30,691 bases of DNA from an uncultured Alphaproteobacteria bacterium (GCA_934203105.1 CAKPYQ010000014.1:1-30691), one strand, 5' to 3'. Shown: positions 5,721 through 14,482, counted from the first letter of the stretch. Numbers and translations are program-made. The notes: generated by a model not told the origin, from the sequence alone.

Positions 5721-5784
5721 TTAGTATAATTACTCCCTTCAAGAACACAACATTTAGTTAATCTAATCAAAGTTTCTAATTTAG

Positions 5785-5813
5785 ACCATAGCCTGACAAG
5801 ACACGTTCGTCAA
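5785..5813 (-). promoter_or_regulatory. Candidate promoter of the nrdD operon
   Basis: On the minus strand TTGACG (5808-5813) is followed by a 17-base spacer and TATGGT (5785-5790), about 65 bases before the nrdD start codon. The spacing is ideal and the hexamers are fair. Confidence 0.5.
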
Positions 5814-6033
5814 GCCTTTTTTTAAAAGATTTTTTATACTTTATGTTTTCAAAAATAACGCTTTCAAAAATAACGCTTTTTATATGCTTTGTACAAAAAG
5901 TGGAAAAGTTTTTCAAAAAAAAGTTAACCTTTCTTCACAAAGCGAATAACAAATTGAAAAACAATAATAAAAAAAATCGTTTTAATCAAACGTTCTGATT
6001 TATCGGCCTTTGGTCGGCTTTTATTTTTTTATT

Positions 6034-6042
6034 TGTTATAAT
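6034..6042 (+). promoter_or_regulatory. Extended -10 promoter element upstream of cckA
   Basis: TGT followed by TATAAT (6037-6042) forms an extended -10 (TGnTATAAT), which can work without a -35 box; none is clear at the right spacing. Transcription from here would leave a leader of about 110 bases before cckA. Confidence 0.4.
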
Positions 6043-6162
6043 ATATTGATTTTTATGGCTTAAAATTCTTTTTTTGTTTTTTTGATGTTTTTATGAATAA
6101 AAAAGCTCGATTCTTTTTTTGCTTTCTGGTAATATATAAAGCCATAAAAGAAAGAAAATAAA

Positions 6163-8361
6163 ATGTTTATGCGTAAAAGTAAATGGATTGATCAGCTGAT
6201 AGCCTGCGAAACGGACGCACGTCAAGTTCGTTCGATGAACGGTAAGATCATTGCTGACAATAAATCGGGACACGCTTTATTCGGCTGTGGACAAGATCCG
6301 TTTGCTTTTTTAAAACAAACTTTGCAACCCGAACGGTTGGAAAAATTACAAGACGCTTTTAAAAAGCACTGCCCTGTTTCGGTAATAATCGAAACGCCTG
6401 ACAAAACATTTAATGTATTTGTAAAGCCGATGGATATGGGAATATTACTGACGGCCGAAGACTTATCGGAAAAAATCCAAATGGAAGCCTTGTTAAGCGA
6501 AGAGCAAGAGCAGATTTTGGACGCATGGGAAAATATGCCTGTCGGTTTTTATTTAACCGATGCACACGGCAAAATATTGTTCGTCAACCAAAGCCTGTGC
6601 GCTTGGTTAGGGGCAGACAAAGAAACTGTTTTATCAAAAACATTGGATCACTTTATTAAAACGCAAATGCCGCCCGCCGTCGATATGTGGCGTGGAGATG
6701 TGACCTTTAAAAACGGATCCAAATCATTTAAAACATACGTTATTCAAAGTGCTTTGGAACGTATGGGGCAAACGTTTTTACAAGGTATCGTTCTGCCGCC
6801 CGATATGCATAAAACAATTAATAATGCGCCGGCAACGCCTTTGCTTTTCGACAAAGCACCTTTGGGGATTTTGATCACCGACAGCGTGGATTTAAATATT
6901 ACAAAAGTCAATCCGGTTTTAATGCGCTTGTTGGGCAACCGGGGCGATTTGATCGGATTACCGTTAAATTCTGTGTTGGATACCGAATCCCAAGAAGCGC
7001 TGCCTTTAAAGTTATCCAAGCTTTTAATGCGGGCGCAAAAGTTTGAAAAATGCGAATTAACATTTGAAATGCCAAACGGAGAAAACCGCGCGTTTATGGC
7101 GTACATTTCACCGGTTGAAAAACGATCCGCTGACAAAGAAATCATCGGCTTTGCATTTTATTTAACGGACTTGGACGAACGCAAAACATTGCAAATGCAG
7201 ATGTTGCACGCCCAAAAAATGCAAGCAATGGGACAGCTGGCCGGCGGCGTTGCTCACGATTTTAATAATTTGTTGACCGCAATTATCGGCTTTTCGGATT
7301 TGCTTTTGCAAAAACATACGCAAGGCGATCCGTCCTTTTCTGACATTATGCAAATCAAAAACAATGCTAATCGAGCCTCCGGATTAGTCGGACGATTATT
7401 GACTTTTTCGCGCAAGCAACCTTTAAAGCCCAAATTATTGGATATGGCCGACGAATTTTCGGATTTAGCTTCGCTTTTGCGGCGCAGCATTGGGGCACGG
7501 GTTGAGTTACAAACGGACTTTGCGCCGGACTTGGGCTTTGTCAAAGTCGACCCGCAACAATTGATGCAAGTGTTTTTGAACTTGGCCGTTAATGCGCGGG
7601 ATGCTATGCCGGACGGCGGCACTTTGACGATCACCAGCCACATCGAAACCATCAAAAAATCAAAGCCTTTGGGGGCGGACATTATCATTCCGGGAACGTA
7701 TGTTGTCATCAACATAACGGATACCGGTTGCGGCATTTCAAAAGAAAACTTACCGCGCATTTTTGATCCGTTCTTTTCGACCAAAGAAGGGATTGCCGGA
7801 TCCGGAACGGGGCTTGGGTTGTCGACGGTTTACGGAATTATTACACAAACGAATGGTTACATTCATGTCACCAGCCAAATCGGCAAAGGAACAACCTTTA
7901 CTATTTACTTGCCACGTTTTGAAAAAGGCGAAGATAAAAAAGAAAAAGCAATGCGGCCGATTATTCCCGTTGCTATGCAAAAGGCCAATATTTTATTGGT
8001 AGAAGACGAAGATGCTGTACGAGCTTTTTCGTCGCGCGTTTTGAAAAACAAAGGATTTAATGTCACTGAATGCGCAAATGCAGAGGAAGCCTTGGCTTGT
8101 TTCGACAAAGGCAAAACTTTTGATTTGATGTTGACGGATATGGTGATGCCGGGAATGGACGGCGAAACGTTGACGAACATCGCAAAAGAACGATACCCGT
8201 TTTTACGGGTGATATTGATGAGCGGCTATTCAGAAGATTTCGCGCGCCACGGCAAAGACGAAGCAAAAAACTTTTCATTCCTGCCGAAACCTTTCAGCCT
8301 GAACCAGCTTGTTTTAAAGGTGCGTGAAGTTTTACAAAAAAAAGATTCAAATAATAATTAA
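6163..8361 (+). CDS. cckA: CckA-type hybrid histidine kinase without membrane segments
   Basis: The protein has 732 residues. CckA controls the CtrA cell-cycle pathway in Alphaproteobacteria by moving phosphate through ChpT. Residues about 20-105 look like a degenerate PAS domain. A PAS domain follows at about 117-215 (ENMPVGFYLTDAHGKILFVN) and another at about 230-345. The HisKA domain has QKMQAMGQLAGGVAHDFNN with phospho-acceptor His365. The ATPase domain follows, with VNARDAMPDGG (N box), DTGCGIS and GSGTGLGLSTVYG. The receiver domain (about 610-725) has VEDED and LMLTDMVMPGMDG with Asp659, and ends LPKPFSLNQLVLKVREVL, as in CckA. Classical CckA has two N-terminal transmembrane helices; none is visible here. 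A second ATG six bases downstream (6169) is equally possible as start. tyrS follows after 21 bases. Confidence 0.87.
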   Translation: MFMRKSKWIDQLIACETDARQVRSMNGKIIADNKSGHALFGCGQDPFAFLKQTLQPERLEKLQDAFKKHCPVSVIIETPDKTFNVFVKPMDMGILLTAEDLSEKIQMEALLSEEQEQILDAWENMPVGFYLTDAHGKILFVNQSLCAWLGADKETVLSKTLDHFIKTQMPPAVDMWRGDVTFKNGSKSFKTYVIQSALERMGQTFLQGIVLPPDMHKTINNAPATPLLFDKAPLGILITDSVDLNITKVNPVLMRLLGNRGDLIGLPLNSVLDTESQEALPLKLSKLLMRAQKFEKCELTFEMPNGENRAFMAYISPVEKRSADKEIIGFAFYLTDLDERKTLQMQMLHAQKMQAMGQLAGGVAHDFNNLLTAIIGFSDLLLQKHTQGDPSFSDIMQIKNNANRASGLVGRLLTFSRKQPLKPKLLDMADEFSDLASLLRRSIGARVELQTDFAPDLGFVKVDPQQLMQVFLNLAVNARDAMPDGGTLTITSHIETIKKSKPLGADIIIPGTYVVINITDTGCGISKENLPRIFDPFFSTKEGIAGSGTGLGLSTVYGIITQTNGYIHVTSQIGKGTTFTIYLPRFEKGEDKKEKAMRPIIPVAMQKANILLVEDEDAVRAFSSRVLKNKGFNVTECANAEEALACFDKGKTFDLMLTDMVMPGMDGETLTNIAKERYPFLRVILMSGYSEDFARHGKDEAKNFSFLPKPFSLNQLVLKVREVLQKKDSNNN

Positions 8362-8382
8362 ATAAAAAAAAGGAAAAAAGTA

Positions 8383-9606
8383 ATGGAAAAAGAACAAATT
8401 GAAAAATTGAAAAAAGGAATTGAATCAATCATTCCCGAAAACGGATTGGAAGCTAAAATAGCTTTGGCGGAAAAAGAAGGCCGACCGTTGGTTATCAAAT
8501 TCGGTATGGATCCGACGGCGCCTGATTTACATTTGGGACACGCGGTAGCCATGAAAAAATTGCGCCAGTTCCAACAAGCCGGCGCTAAAATTGTTTTGTT
8601 AGTCGGCGACTTTACGGCGGCTGTCGGCGATCCGACCGGACGCAACACCACACGCCCGCCTTTGACAAACGAAGAAATCAAAGTCAATGCACAAACTTAC
8701 CTTGACCAAATGGGGAAAGTGATTGATATAACCAAAAATGTTGAAATCGTCCGCAACAGCGATTGGTTAAACAAAATGACTTTTGCCGACGTGATCAAAT
8801 TGCTGGGAAAAGCCACTTTGGCTCAGATGATGCAACGCGAAGATTTTGCGAACCGCTTTAAAGCAAACATTCCTATTTCTTTGCACGAATTGGTCTATCC
8901 GATGATGCAAGGCTATGATTCGGTGGCGATCGATTCGGACATCGAATTCGGCGGTCGTGATCAATTATTTAACTGTTTAGTCGGCAAAACGTTGCAAGAA
9001 AATATAATGGGCAAGCCGGTTGGACAAACCGTCGTCGGAATGCCTTTGTTGCGCGGATTGGACGGCGAAATGAAAATGAGCAAATCCAAAGGCAATTATA
9101 TCGGTTTAACCGAACCGGCAAACGATATGTTTGGCAAAACTATGTCTATTCCGGATCAATTATTGCCCGAATGGATAGAGTTGACAACGGATTTTTCCGA
9201 CGAAGAAAAAGCCAATATGATTGCTGATTTTAAAAACGGCACCGTTAACCCGATGGAATTAAAAAAGAAAGTCGCTAAAAACATTGTGCGCCAATATCAC
9301 GATCAAGCAGCAGCCGATGAAGCAGAAGCTTTTTTCTATCGTCAAGTTCAGCAAAAAGGCTTTGATGACAAAGCTTTTACGCCGGTCGCCTTGTCGGATA
9401 TTTTTGCGGGCAATGCCGAAATGACATTGATTGACGTTTGTGCAAAATTAAATCCGGCAGAAAGCAAATCTGCTCTGCGGCGCTTAATCGAAAGCGGTGC
9501 GGTCAGCATCAATGGAGATAAACAAACAGATCCGTATTTTAAAGTTTCGGCCACGCAAGGCACAAAATTTAAAATTGGAAAGCGCGGTTTCTTTGAATTA
9601 GCTTAA
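8383..9606 (+). CDS. tyrS: Tyrosyl-tRNA synthetase
   Basis: The protein has 407 residues and charges tRNA-Tyr with tyrosine. The class I signature is PDLHLGH (HLGH at residues 50-53) preceded by FGMDPTAPD, and the KMSKS motif is residues 231-235 followed by KGNYIG. The tyrosine-binding region includes DIEFGGRDQLFN. The C-terminal 60 residues (SALRRLIESGAVSINGDKQ) are an S4 RNA-binding domain. The length fits the TyrRS form of about 400-420 residues. Its ribosome binding site is the AAAAAAGG run before ATG. It lies 21 bases after cckA, probably in the same transcript, and is followed by a terminator. Confidence 0.96.
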   Translation: MEKEQIEKLKKGIESIIPENGLEAKIALAEKEGRPLVIKFGMDPTAPDLHLGHAVAMKKLRQFQQAGAKIVLLVGDFTAAVGDPTGRNTTRPPLTNEEIKVNAQTYLDQMGKVIDITKNVEIVRNSDWLNKMTFADVIKLLGKATLAQMMQREDFANRFKANIPISLHELVYPMMQGYDSVAIDSDIEFGGRDQLFNCLVGKTLQENIMGKPVGQTVVGMPLLRGLDGEMKMSKSKGNYIGLTEPANDMFGKTMSIPDQLLPEWIELTTDFSDEEKANMIADFKNGTVNPMELKKKVAKNIVRQYHDQAAADEAEAFFYRQVQQKGFDDKAFTPVALSDIFAGNAEMTLIDVCAKLNPAESKSALRRLIESGAVSINGDKQTDPYFKVSATQGTKFKIGKRGFFELA

Positions 9607-9643
9607 AAAAAAGCGTTAAAGAAACTTAAAAAAAGCAACCTAT

Positions 9644-9677
9644 AAAAAGCCCTTGATTTTATGTCTGGGGCTTTTTT
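9644..9677 (+). terminator. Rho-independent terminator after tyrS
   Basis: AAAAAGCCC (9644-9652) pairs with the GGGCTTTTT part of GGGGCTTTTTT (9667-9677) around a loop of about 15 bases, ending in six T. It lies about 40 bases past the tyrS stop codon. Confidence 0.8.
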
Positions 9678-9850
9678 ATTGCAAAAACGTTTGTTGTTTT
9701 TATTTGCGGTCATTTTCCCAAAAGTCATTCTGAAATTGCTACTTTCCCAGCGGTCATTCTGAGAGTGTTTTCCCCTACCGGTCATTCTGAGCGCAGTGAA
9801 GAATCTCTTGAAGCTGTGGCAACTTTCACCATGACTGAATGAGGTATCCC

Positions 9851-9891
9851 AATCGTCCCCGCGGATTGATCCGCGCGGCGCGGGGACGATT
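9851..9891. repeat. GC-rich hairpin element, copy 4
   Basis: Perfect 13-base arms AATCGTCCCCGCG and CGCGGGGACGATT enclose a loop that itself contains GCGGAT-TG-ATCCGC. The arm sequence differs from all other copies but the pairing is intact. Confidence 0.8.
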
Positions 9892-9971
9892 GATTTTTGG
9901 CTCATTCCGATGCTATTCTTGGTGTCATTCCGAACGCAGTGAAGAATCTCTTAAAGCTGTGGCAACGCATC

Positions 9972-10015
9972 AAATGTGCGGCGCGCAAATCCCCGCGCGT
10001 CCGCGTCGCACATTT
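9972..10015. repeat. GC-rich hairpin element, copy 5
   Basis: The arms AAATGTGCGGCGCG and CGCGTCGCACATTT pair over 14 bases with one G-T wobble. The loop CAAATCCCCGCGCGTC reads in the opposite orientation to that of the copies at 605-648 and 30490-30534. Confidence 0.8.
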
Positions 10016-10070
10016 TCCCCATATCTGGTGACACGCCATGCGAAAATTTTAGCGGGCCATTCTAACAAGT

Positions 10071-10104
10071 AAAAAAAACAGGTCTTGGGAACTTCCAAGG
10101 CCTG
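10071..10104 (-). terminator. Rho-independent terminator after xseB
   Basis: On the minus strand CAGGCCTTGG pairs with CCAAGACCTG (one mismatch) around AAGTTC, followed by eight T. It lies about 10 bases past the xseB stop codon. Confidence 0.85.
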
Positions 10105-10114
10105 ATCTTTTCTT

Positions 10115-10345
10115 TTAAGCTTTTTCAATTTCAAAAGGCTCTTTGCCGGTGATTTGGTTGTTTTCAATAACCAATTTATCAATTTGTTCTTTTGCCGCCG
10201 CCAATTTGGCATCACACGCTTTTTTTAAGTTCATTCCTTGTTGATAGGCCGTTAAAGCTTCCTCCAACCCCACGCGTCCGCTTTCCAAATTCCGCACGAT
10301 CGTTTCTAACTCGGACAGCATTTCATCAAATGTTTTTTCGCTCAT
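10115..10345 (-). CDS. xseB: Exodeoxyribonuclease VII small subunit
   Basis: The protein has 76 residues. It has the family core FDEMLSELETIVRNLESGRVGLEEALTAYQQGMNLKKAC, predicted as two helices of a coiled coil. Several copies of XseB bind one XseA to form the nuclease that degrades single-stranded DNA from both ends. The length matches the family (about 70-85). No xseA or isoprenoid gene (ispA, dxs), its common neighbours, is in the window. It stands alone between a terminator and a divergent promoter region, with a -10-like TATAAT (10370-10375 on the minus strand) but a poor -35. Confidence 0.93.
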   Translation of the reverse strand: MSEKTFDEMLSELETIVRNLESGRVGLEEALTAYQQGMNLKKACDAKLAAAKEQIDKLVIENNQITGKEPFEIEKA

Positions 10346-10458
10346 TTTATTATCCTTTCTGATGTGCTCATTATAAACGCAATCGATAAAAAAGAAAAGC
10401 TTTTTTTAACAAAACATTAATGTTTCGTCGGATAAAATAATTCTAAGCGAGGTCAAAC

Positions 10459-11484
10459 ATGGATACAAAAAAAGAAAAATCAGTTAAACAAATTTCCGTC
10501 GAGAGGGGCTCTTATATGCGTCAGCCGGAAAAAATGGAGCGCCCGACTTGGAAAATTAAACGCTTGGCTTCCAGCTTTAAGAAAGTCAACGAAGGAAAGG
10601 AATTTCGAATTTTTGTTGCCGGCGGATCCAGATCCGGAAATGATCCGATTTATGAAAGAGAAGCTTTTAAATTAGGTAAAAAAATCGCACAAATGAACTT
10701 TCGATTGGACTTTGGTTTGTCGGGACGCGGCATTATGGGCGCCGTTGCCAAAGGCGTTTTGAAAGTTTGGGCAAGCCAAAATAAAGATCAAGAAAAATTA
10801 CCCATTAAAGGCATTACAACAAAAGAATATTTGGCTTTGACTCAGGCCGATGATGTCGTTAATCAGATCAAGGAAGTTTTTATTGCTCACAGCTTGGAAG
10901 AGCGGAAAAATCAGCTGTTAAACGCGGACTTTGTGATTTTTGCACCGGGTGGAATAGGGACTTTGGACGAATTAGTCTATGATTGCGTTGCAATGCAGGA
11001 CGGTTTTTTACCTTTAAAGCCGTTTATCATTTTTAATGTAAACGCGCATTATCATCATGTGTTGGAATATTTAAAAGAAATTGCCGCCAAAGAATTTTCG
11101 GCACCGACGCCGTTTTTGGTGGTTGACGATGCACAAGAAGCCGGCGTTTTATTTGAAGTATTGGAAGAAATCTATAAACGCCAAATCCCGCAAGATAAAG
11201 TTTTGACTTTGGTGGAATGGTTGGTTTACCATATGCCGTTTATTGTTGAAACCAAAATTAAAGATCCAAAACGGACGGCATTGTCTATTTTAAAAGAAAT
11301 CAAAGACAACGACGATGATGAAAAGTTTGCATTACAGCTTGAAAGCGCTTATTTAAGAAAGGAAATAGAGCGCATGTACGGACGTTTGGAACGCGCCAGC
11401 CAAGATACGGCGATGGTCAGTCAAAAGTTGTCCGGATTAAAGCAAAGAAGGAAAAAGGAAATATTAGAAGATGGACTTTATTAA
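10459..11484 (+). CDS. LOG-family protein (lysine decarboxylase-like fold) with C-terminal extension
   Basis: The protein has 341 residues. The signature PGGIGTLDE (residues 163-171) and the earlier GGSRSGNDPIYEREA and GLSGRGIMGAVAKG mark the LOG / TIGR00730 family. Characterised members are phosphoribohydrolases that release a base from nucleoside 5'-monophosphates (cytokinin activation in plants and bacteria); older annotations call them lysine decarboxylases. The last 100 or so residues are charged and helical, an extension beyond the common core of about 190 residues, of unknown function. A second start at 10516 (residue 20, MRQPEKMERP) has a better ribosome binding site, GAGGGG, so the 19 Lys-rich leading residues may not be translated. 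Its end overlaps the antiporter gene by 14 bases, so the two are probably co-expressed. The substrate here is unknown. Confidence 0.8.
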   Translation: MDTKKEKSVKQISVERGSYMRQPEKMERPTWKIKRLASSFKKVNEGKEFRIFVAGGSRSGNDPIYEREAFKLGKKIAQMNFRLDFGLSGRGIMGAVAKGVLKVWASQNKDQEKLPIKGITTKEYLALTQADDVVNQIKEVFIAHSLEERKNQLLNADFVIFAPGGIGTLDELVYDCVAMQDGFLPLKPFIIFNVNAHYHHVLEYLKEIAAKEFSAPTPFLVVDDAQEAGVLFEVLEEIYKRQIPQDKVLTLVEWLVYHMPFIVETKIKDPKRTALSILKEIKDNDDDEKFALQLESAYLRKEIERMYGRLERASQDTAMVSQKLSGLKQRRKKEILEDGLY

Positions 11485-13222
11485 CCTGCCGATTTTATTA
11501 TTTTCGGTGATTTTGGTCATCAGTATACTAACCAGCTTGGTATCCAGCCGAGCCAATATTCCATTGATTTTGGTTTTCTTGTGCATCGGTGTGTTTTTAA
11601 GCGATCGCGGCGGTTTGGGTATTGTATCGGGTTATCATCAACCGAAGTTGGCTTTTTTCGTCGGATCATTAGCATTGGCTTTGATTTTGTTCGACAGCGG
11701 GTTTCAAACCAATTTTGCCAGCGTTCGTAAAAACTTGGCGCCATCCGTGTTGTTGGCCAGCTTTGGCGTGTTTTTCACGGCCGCATTATTAGCGCCTGCC
11801 GCGCACTATGTTGCGGGATTTTCGTGGCTGGAATCTTTTTTGTTGGCGTCGATTATCAGCTCTACTGATGCCGCCGCCGTATTCTTTGTGTTGCGAATGG
11901 GCGGGGTGTCAATTCGCGATAAAATTAAATCAACCTTGGAAATGGAATCCGGCAGCAACGATCCTATGGCAATCTTTTTAACGCTTTCGTTTTTATCGCT
12001 TTATATGGCTTCTAAAACAAATCCGCTGATCTTGGGTGCTCAATTTTTTGTACAAATGGGGGTCGGCTCTTTGGCCGGCTTTGGCTTAGGTTGGTTGATC
12101 AAAACCGTTGTCAGCAAAGTCGATTTTGATGCAGGGCTTTATCCGGTTTTGGTGATTGGAATGGCTTTGACGGGGTTCGCTTTGACCAATATGTTGAGCG
12201 GCAGCGGATACTTGGCTTTGTACATTGGCGGTATTATTGCCGGACAAGCCAAATTAAAAGGACGTTATCAAATCATTCGTTTTCAAACAACCCTGACATG
12301 GCTCAGCCAAATCATTTTATTTTTAACTTTGGGCTTTTTTGCCGATATGTGGCAAATGCCGTCGATGTTTATGTCGGCGTTTGTGTTGGGCTTGGTTTTG
12401 CTGCTTTTTGCGCGTCCTTTGGCGGTGTTTGTTTGCTTGCAACCGTTTAACTATACGTTTATGGAAAAAGTCTTTATTTCCTTTGTGGGTTTGCGCGGAG
12501 CGACCTCGATTTTACTTGCTTTGGCGCCATTGGTGATGAATTTGCCGAACGCGCAAGCAATGTTTTCAATTATCTTTTTGATGGTGCTGATGTCGCTTGC
12601 GGTGCAAGGATTGTTGATTATTCCGGTTGCTAAACGTTGTCATGTGGTTTTGCCGCAAATTGATCGACCGGCTTTGAAAAGTGAAATTGATTTGCCGGGG
12701 TTGGTGGACAGTTATCTGATTACCTATAAACTGACCGAAGATACACCGGCGGTGAATGGTGCAAAAATCCCCAGATGGGCTATGCCGGTTTATGTGCAAC
12801 GGGAAGATGTTTCCTATAACGGCGCGAATATTAAAAGCCTGCGTGCCGGAGATCAAATATATGTTTTTGCCGGAAATGAAACTTTTGCCCGGGAGTTGGA
12901 CGAGCTGTACGGCGGCGGACAAAGTTCGGAAAATTGCGAAAATATGGGCGATTTTGTCTTTTTACCGGATATTAAGTTAAAGGATTTGTCCTATCTTTAT
13001 AATGTCAATGTTCCCAAAAAATGGGAAGATCATACTTTGGGTGAAGCGTTGGAACAAAACTTTTCGGACTTGGACGTGGGGGATCGATTCCAGTTGGGCA
13101 AAGTCGAGCTGGTGATTCGTAAAAAAGACAACGGAAAAGTTTCGGAAGTGGGGTTGAATTTGGAACCTGTACATAATAAAACGTCCTTTACGCGGCTGTT
13201 TCAACGCAAGCGGTGTAAGTAA
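11471..13222 (+). CDS. nhaP2: CPA1-family cation/proton antiporter, NhaP2-like
   Basis: The protein has 583 residues. Residues 1 to about 390 form a hydrophobic block of about 12 membrane helices, with SSTDAAAVFFVLR (130-142) and ESGSNDPMA (159-167), whose Asn163-Asp164 are the expected ion-binding pair of CPA1 antiporters. The remaining 190 residues are soluble: a TrkA-C-like segment (about 400-485) and a CorC/HlyC-like segment (about 500-570), as in NhaP2 (CvrA), which exchanges potassium or sodium for protons at the inner membrane. Translation probably begins inside the end of the LOG gene (14-base overlap). The ion selectivity cannot be read from the sequence. Confidence 0.85.
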   Translation: MDFINLPILLFSVILVISILTSLVSSRANIPLILVFLCIGVFLSDRGGLGIVSGYHQPKLAFFVGSLALALILFDSGFQTNFASVRKNLAPSVLLASFGVFFTAALLAPAAHYVAGFSWLESFLLASIISSTDAAAVFFVLRMGGVSIRDKIKSTLEMESGSNDPMAIFLTLSFLSLYMASKTNPLILGAQFFVQMGVGSLAGFGLGWLIKTVVSKVDFDAGLYPVLVIGMALTGFALTNMLSGSGYLALYIGGIIAGQAKLKGRYQIIRFQTTLTWLSQIILFLTLGFFADMWQMPSMFMSAFVLGLVLLLFARPLAVFVCLQPFNYTFMEKVFISFVGLRGATSILLALAPLVMNLPNAQAMFSIIFLMVLMSLAVQGLLIIPVAKRCHVVLPQIDRPALKSEIDLPGLVDSYLITYKLTEDTPAVNGAKIPRWAMPVYVQREDVSYNGANIKSLRAGDQIYVFAGNETFARELDELYGGGQSSENCENMGDFVFLPDIKLKDLSYLYNVNVPKKWEDHTLGEALEQNFSDLDVGDRFQLGKVELVIRKKDNGKVSEVGLNLEPVHNKTSFTRLFQRKRCK

Positions 13223-13261
13223 TTGTTTTTCAATTAAAAACAAAAAAAGACGAAAAAAAAC

Positions 13262-13288
13262 TTGCAAATTTTTGATGAAAAGTATATT
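13262..13288 (+). promoter_or_regulatory. Weak candidate promoter of the first RND operon
   Basis: TTGCAA (13262-13267) and TATATT (13283-13288) are separated by only 15 bases, about 37 bases before the adaptor start codon. The hexamers are fair and the spacing is short. No terminator or regulator gene was seen between the antiporter and this operon. Confidence 0.25.
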
Positions 13289-13324
13289 CATATAGAATAA
13301 ATTATTAAAAAGAAAGAGGAAAAA

Positions 13325-14482
13325 ATGAAAAAAACAATTATTGTTTTGGCTGTTGCTGCTGTTTTGGGTGGTGCCGGCTATTATTATTATAAAGATCAAA
13401 ATAAGACGGTTGCAACACAAGCGCCACAGGCTTTTCCTGTACAAGTTGTTAAAGTTTTGGAAGAAGACTTTTATCCGTCTTTGTCTTTCGTTTCGAAAAT
13501 CGAAGCCAAAGATCGTGTGGAAGTTCGCGCTCGTGTGACGGGCTTTTTGACAAAGCGTTTGTTTACTGAGGGCGATTACATCAAAGAAGGGCAATTGCTT
13601 TTTGAAATCGAAAAAGATCAGTTTGTTGCGCAAGTGCATAATGCCGAAGCCAATTTAGCAAAAGCCAATGCAAATGAAGAAAATGCAGCGGCTCAATTTA
13701 AGCGTGCCCAAGACTTGTTCAAATCAAAAGACGTTTCCAAAGCGGTTTTGGATCAACGACAAGCTGAATATTCCTCTGCCAAAGCGACAGTAAAACAAGC
13801 GCAAGCCGAATTGGATATTGCTAAATTAAACTTAAATTATACAGATGTGGAAGCTCCGATTGCCGGCCGAATCGGTGCGTCGGTTTATTCTGTGGGTGCT
13901 TTAATCGGGCCGGATTCGGGCAGCTTGGCAACAATTGTCAGTGTTGATCCGATGTATGCGGTTTTCTCGGTGTCTGAAAATCAATTGCTTCAAATGCGCG
14001 ACTTTTTGGAAAAAGAAGGCGAAGACAATATCAAAATTTCATTCATTTTTGCAAACGGGAATGTCTATCCTTATAACGGACATTTGAACTTCGTTGATAT
14101 CGCTTTGGATGAACAAATGAACACGATGAAAATGCGTATTTCTTTTGAAGATCCGAAACATAACTTGATTGCCGGACAATATGGTCGAGTCGAAATGAAG
14201 TTTGCTAAACCGCAAAAGGCTTTGTTGTTGCCGTCCGAATTGATTTTGCGTGATTTGGCCGGTGCCTATGTTTATATCGTCAACCAAGATAATAAGTTAG
14301 AACAACGTCGCATTACGGAAGGTTTGGAATTGACAACCGGACAAACGGTTATTGCCGGAGGATTAGACGCCGGAGAACAAGTTTTGGCCAGCAATTTGCA
14401 AATGGCCGCTCGTTTTATGAATGCGCCATTGGCTGTGACGGTGATTTCAGCTGAAAAACTGATGAAAAAAGAGGTTAAATAA
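13325..14482 (+). CDS. RND efflux periplasmic adaptor (AcrA/MexA-like)
   Basis: The protein has 385 residues. It starts with an N-terminal membrane anchor or signal (MKKTIIVLAVAAVLGGAGYYYY) without a lipobox cysteine. It then has the membrane-fusion-protein order: a first beta half with RVEVRARVTGFLTKRLFTEGDYIKEGQLLFEI, a coiled-coil hairpin (about 105-160, AEANLAKANANEENAAAQFKRA and the returning helix), the second half-motif VEAPIAGRIGASVYSVGALI, and a beta-barrel and membrane-proximal domain. It would link the pump to an outer-membrane channel in the periplasm. Ribosome binding site AGAGGA precedes ATG. Its stop codon overlaps the pump start (TAATG). Confidence 0.93.
   Translation: MKKTIIVLAVAAVLGGAGYYYYKDQNKTVATQAPQAFPVQVVKVLEEDFYPSLSFVSKIEAKDRVEVRARVTGFLTKRLFTEGDYIKEGQLLFEIEKDQFVAQVHNAEANLAKANANEENAAAQFKRAQDLFKSKDVSKAVLDQRQAEYSSAKATVKQAQAELDIAKLNLNYTDVEAPIAGRIGASVYSVGALIGPDSGSLATIVSVDPMYAVFSVSENQLLQMRDFLEKEGEDNIKISFIFANGNVYPYNGHLNFVDIALDEQMNTMKMRISFEDPKHNLIAGQYGRVEMKFAKPQKALLLPSELILRDLAGAYVYIVNQDNKLEQRRITEGLELTTGQTVIAGGLDAGEQVLASNLQMAARFMNAPLAVTVISAEKLMKKEVK

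Larger units (their letters stand above)
5721..6162. other. Divergent intergenic region between nrdD and cckA
   Basis: This 442-base AT-rich spacer separates two divergent operons. It holds a candidate nrdD promoter (5785-5813), a tandem direct repeat of TCAAAAATAACGCTT (5849-5863 and 5864-5878), and an extended -10 element for cckA (6034-6042). A half-site ATCAA (5766-5770) recalls an FNR box but its other half is poor. I found no RNA gene or open reading frame with support. Confidence 0.6.
9718..10070. repeat. Second repeat island: GTCATTCTGAG repeats with GC-rich hairpins
   Basis: This gene-free region holds two tandem units of the same design: repeat then hairpin. The repeat copies are 9781-9811 and 9924-9953; the first 43 bases, through AGCTGTGGCAAC, are alike in both. 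Partial copies lie at 9724-9734 and 9753-9763. The hairpins are 9851-9891 and 9972-10015. Translations across it contain the HSERSEES artefact and are not genes. Confidence 0.8.

Noticed and set aside
5757..5770. FNR box upstream of nrdD
   Set aside because: Only one half (ATCAA) fits; the other half is off by more than one base, and it lies downstream of the candidate promoter's -10.
6003..6028. Terminator-like hairpin CGGCC-TTT-GGTCG with T run
   Set aside because: The stem is five pairs with a G-U and no plus-strand gene lies upstream.
9603..10072. Open frames 9603-9905 (minus) and 9839-10072 (plus)
   Set aside because: They cross the second repeat island; the peptides contain HSERSEES-type strings and have no start signals.
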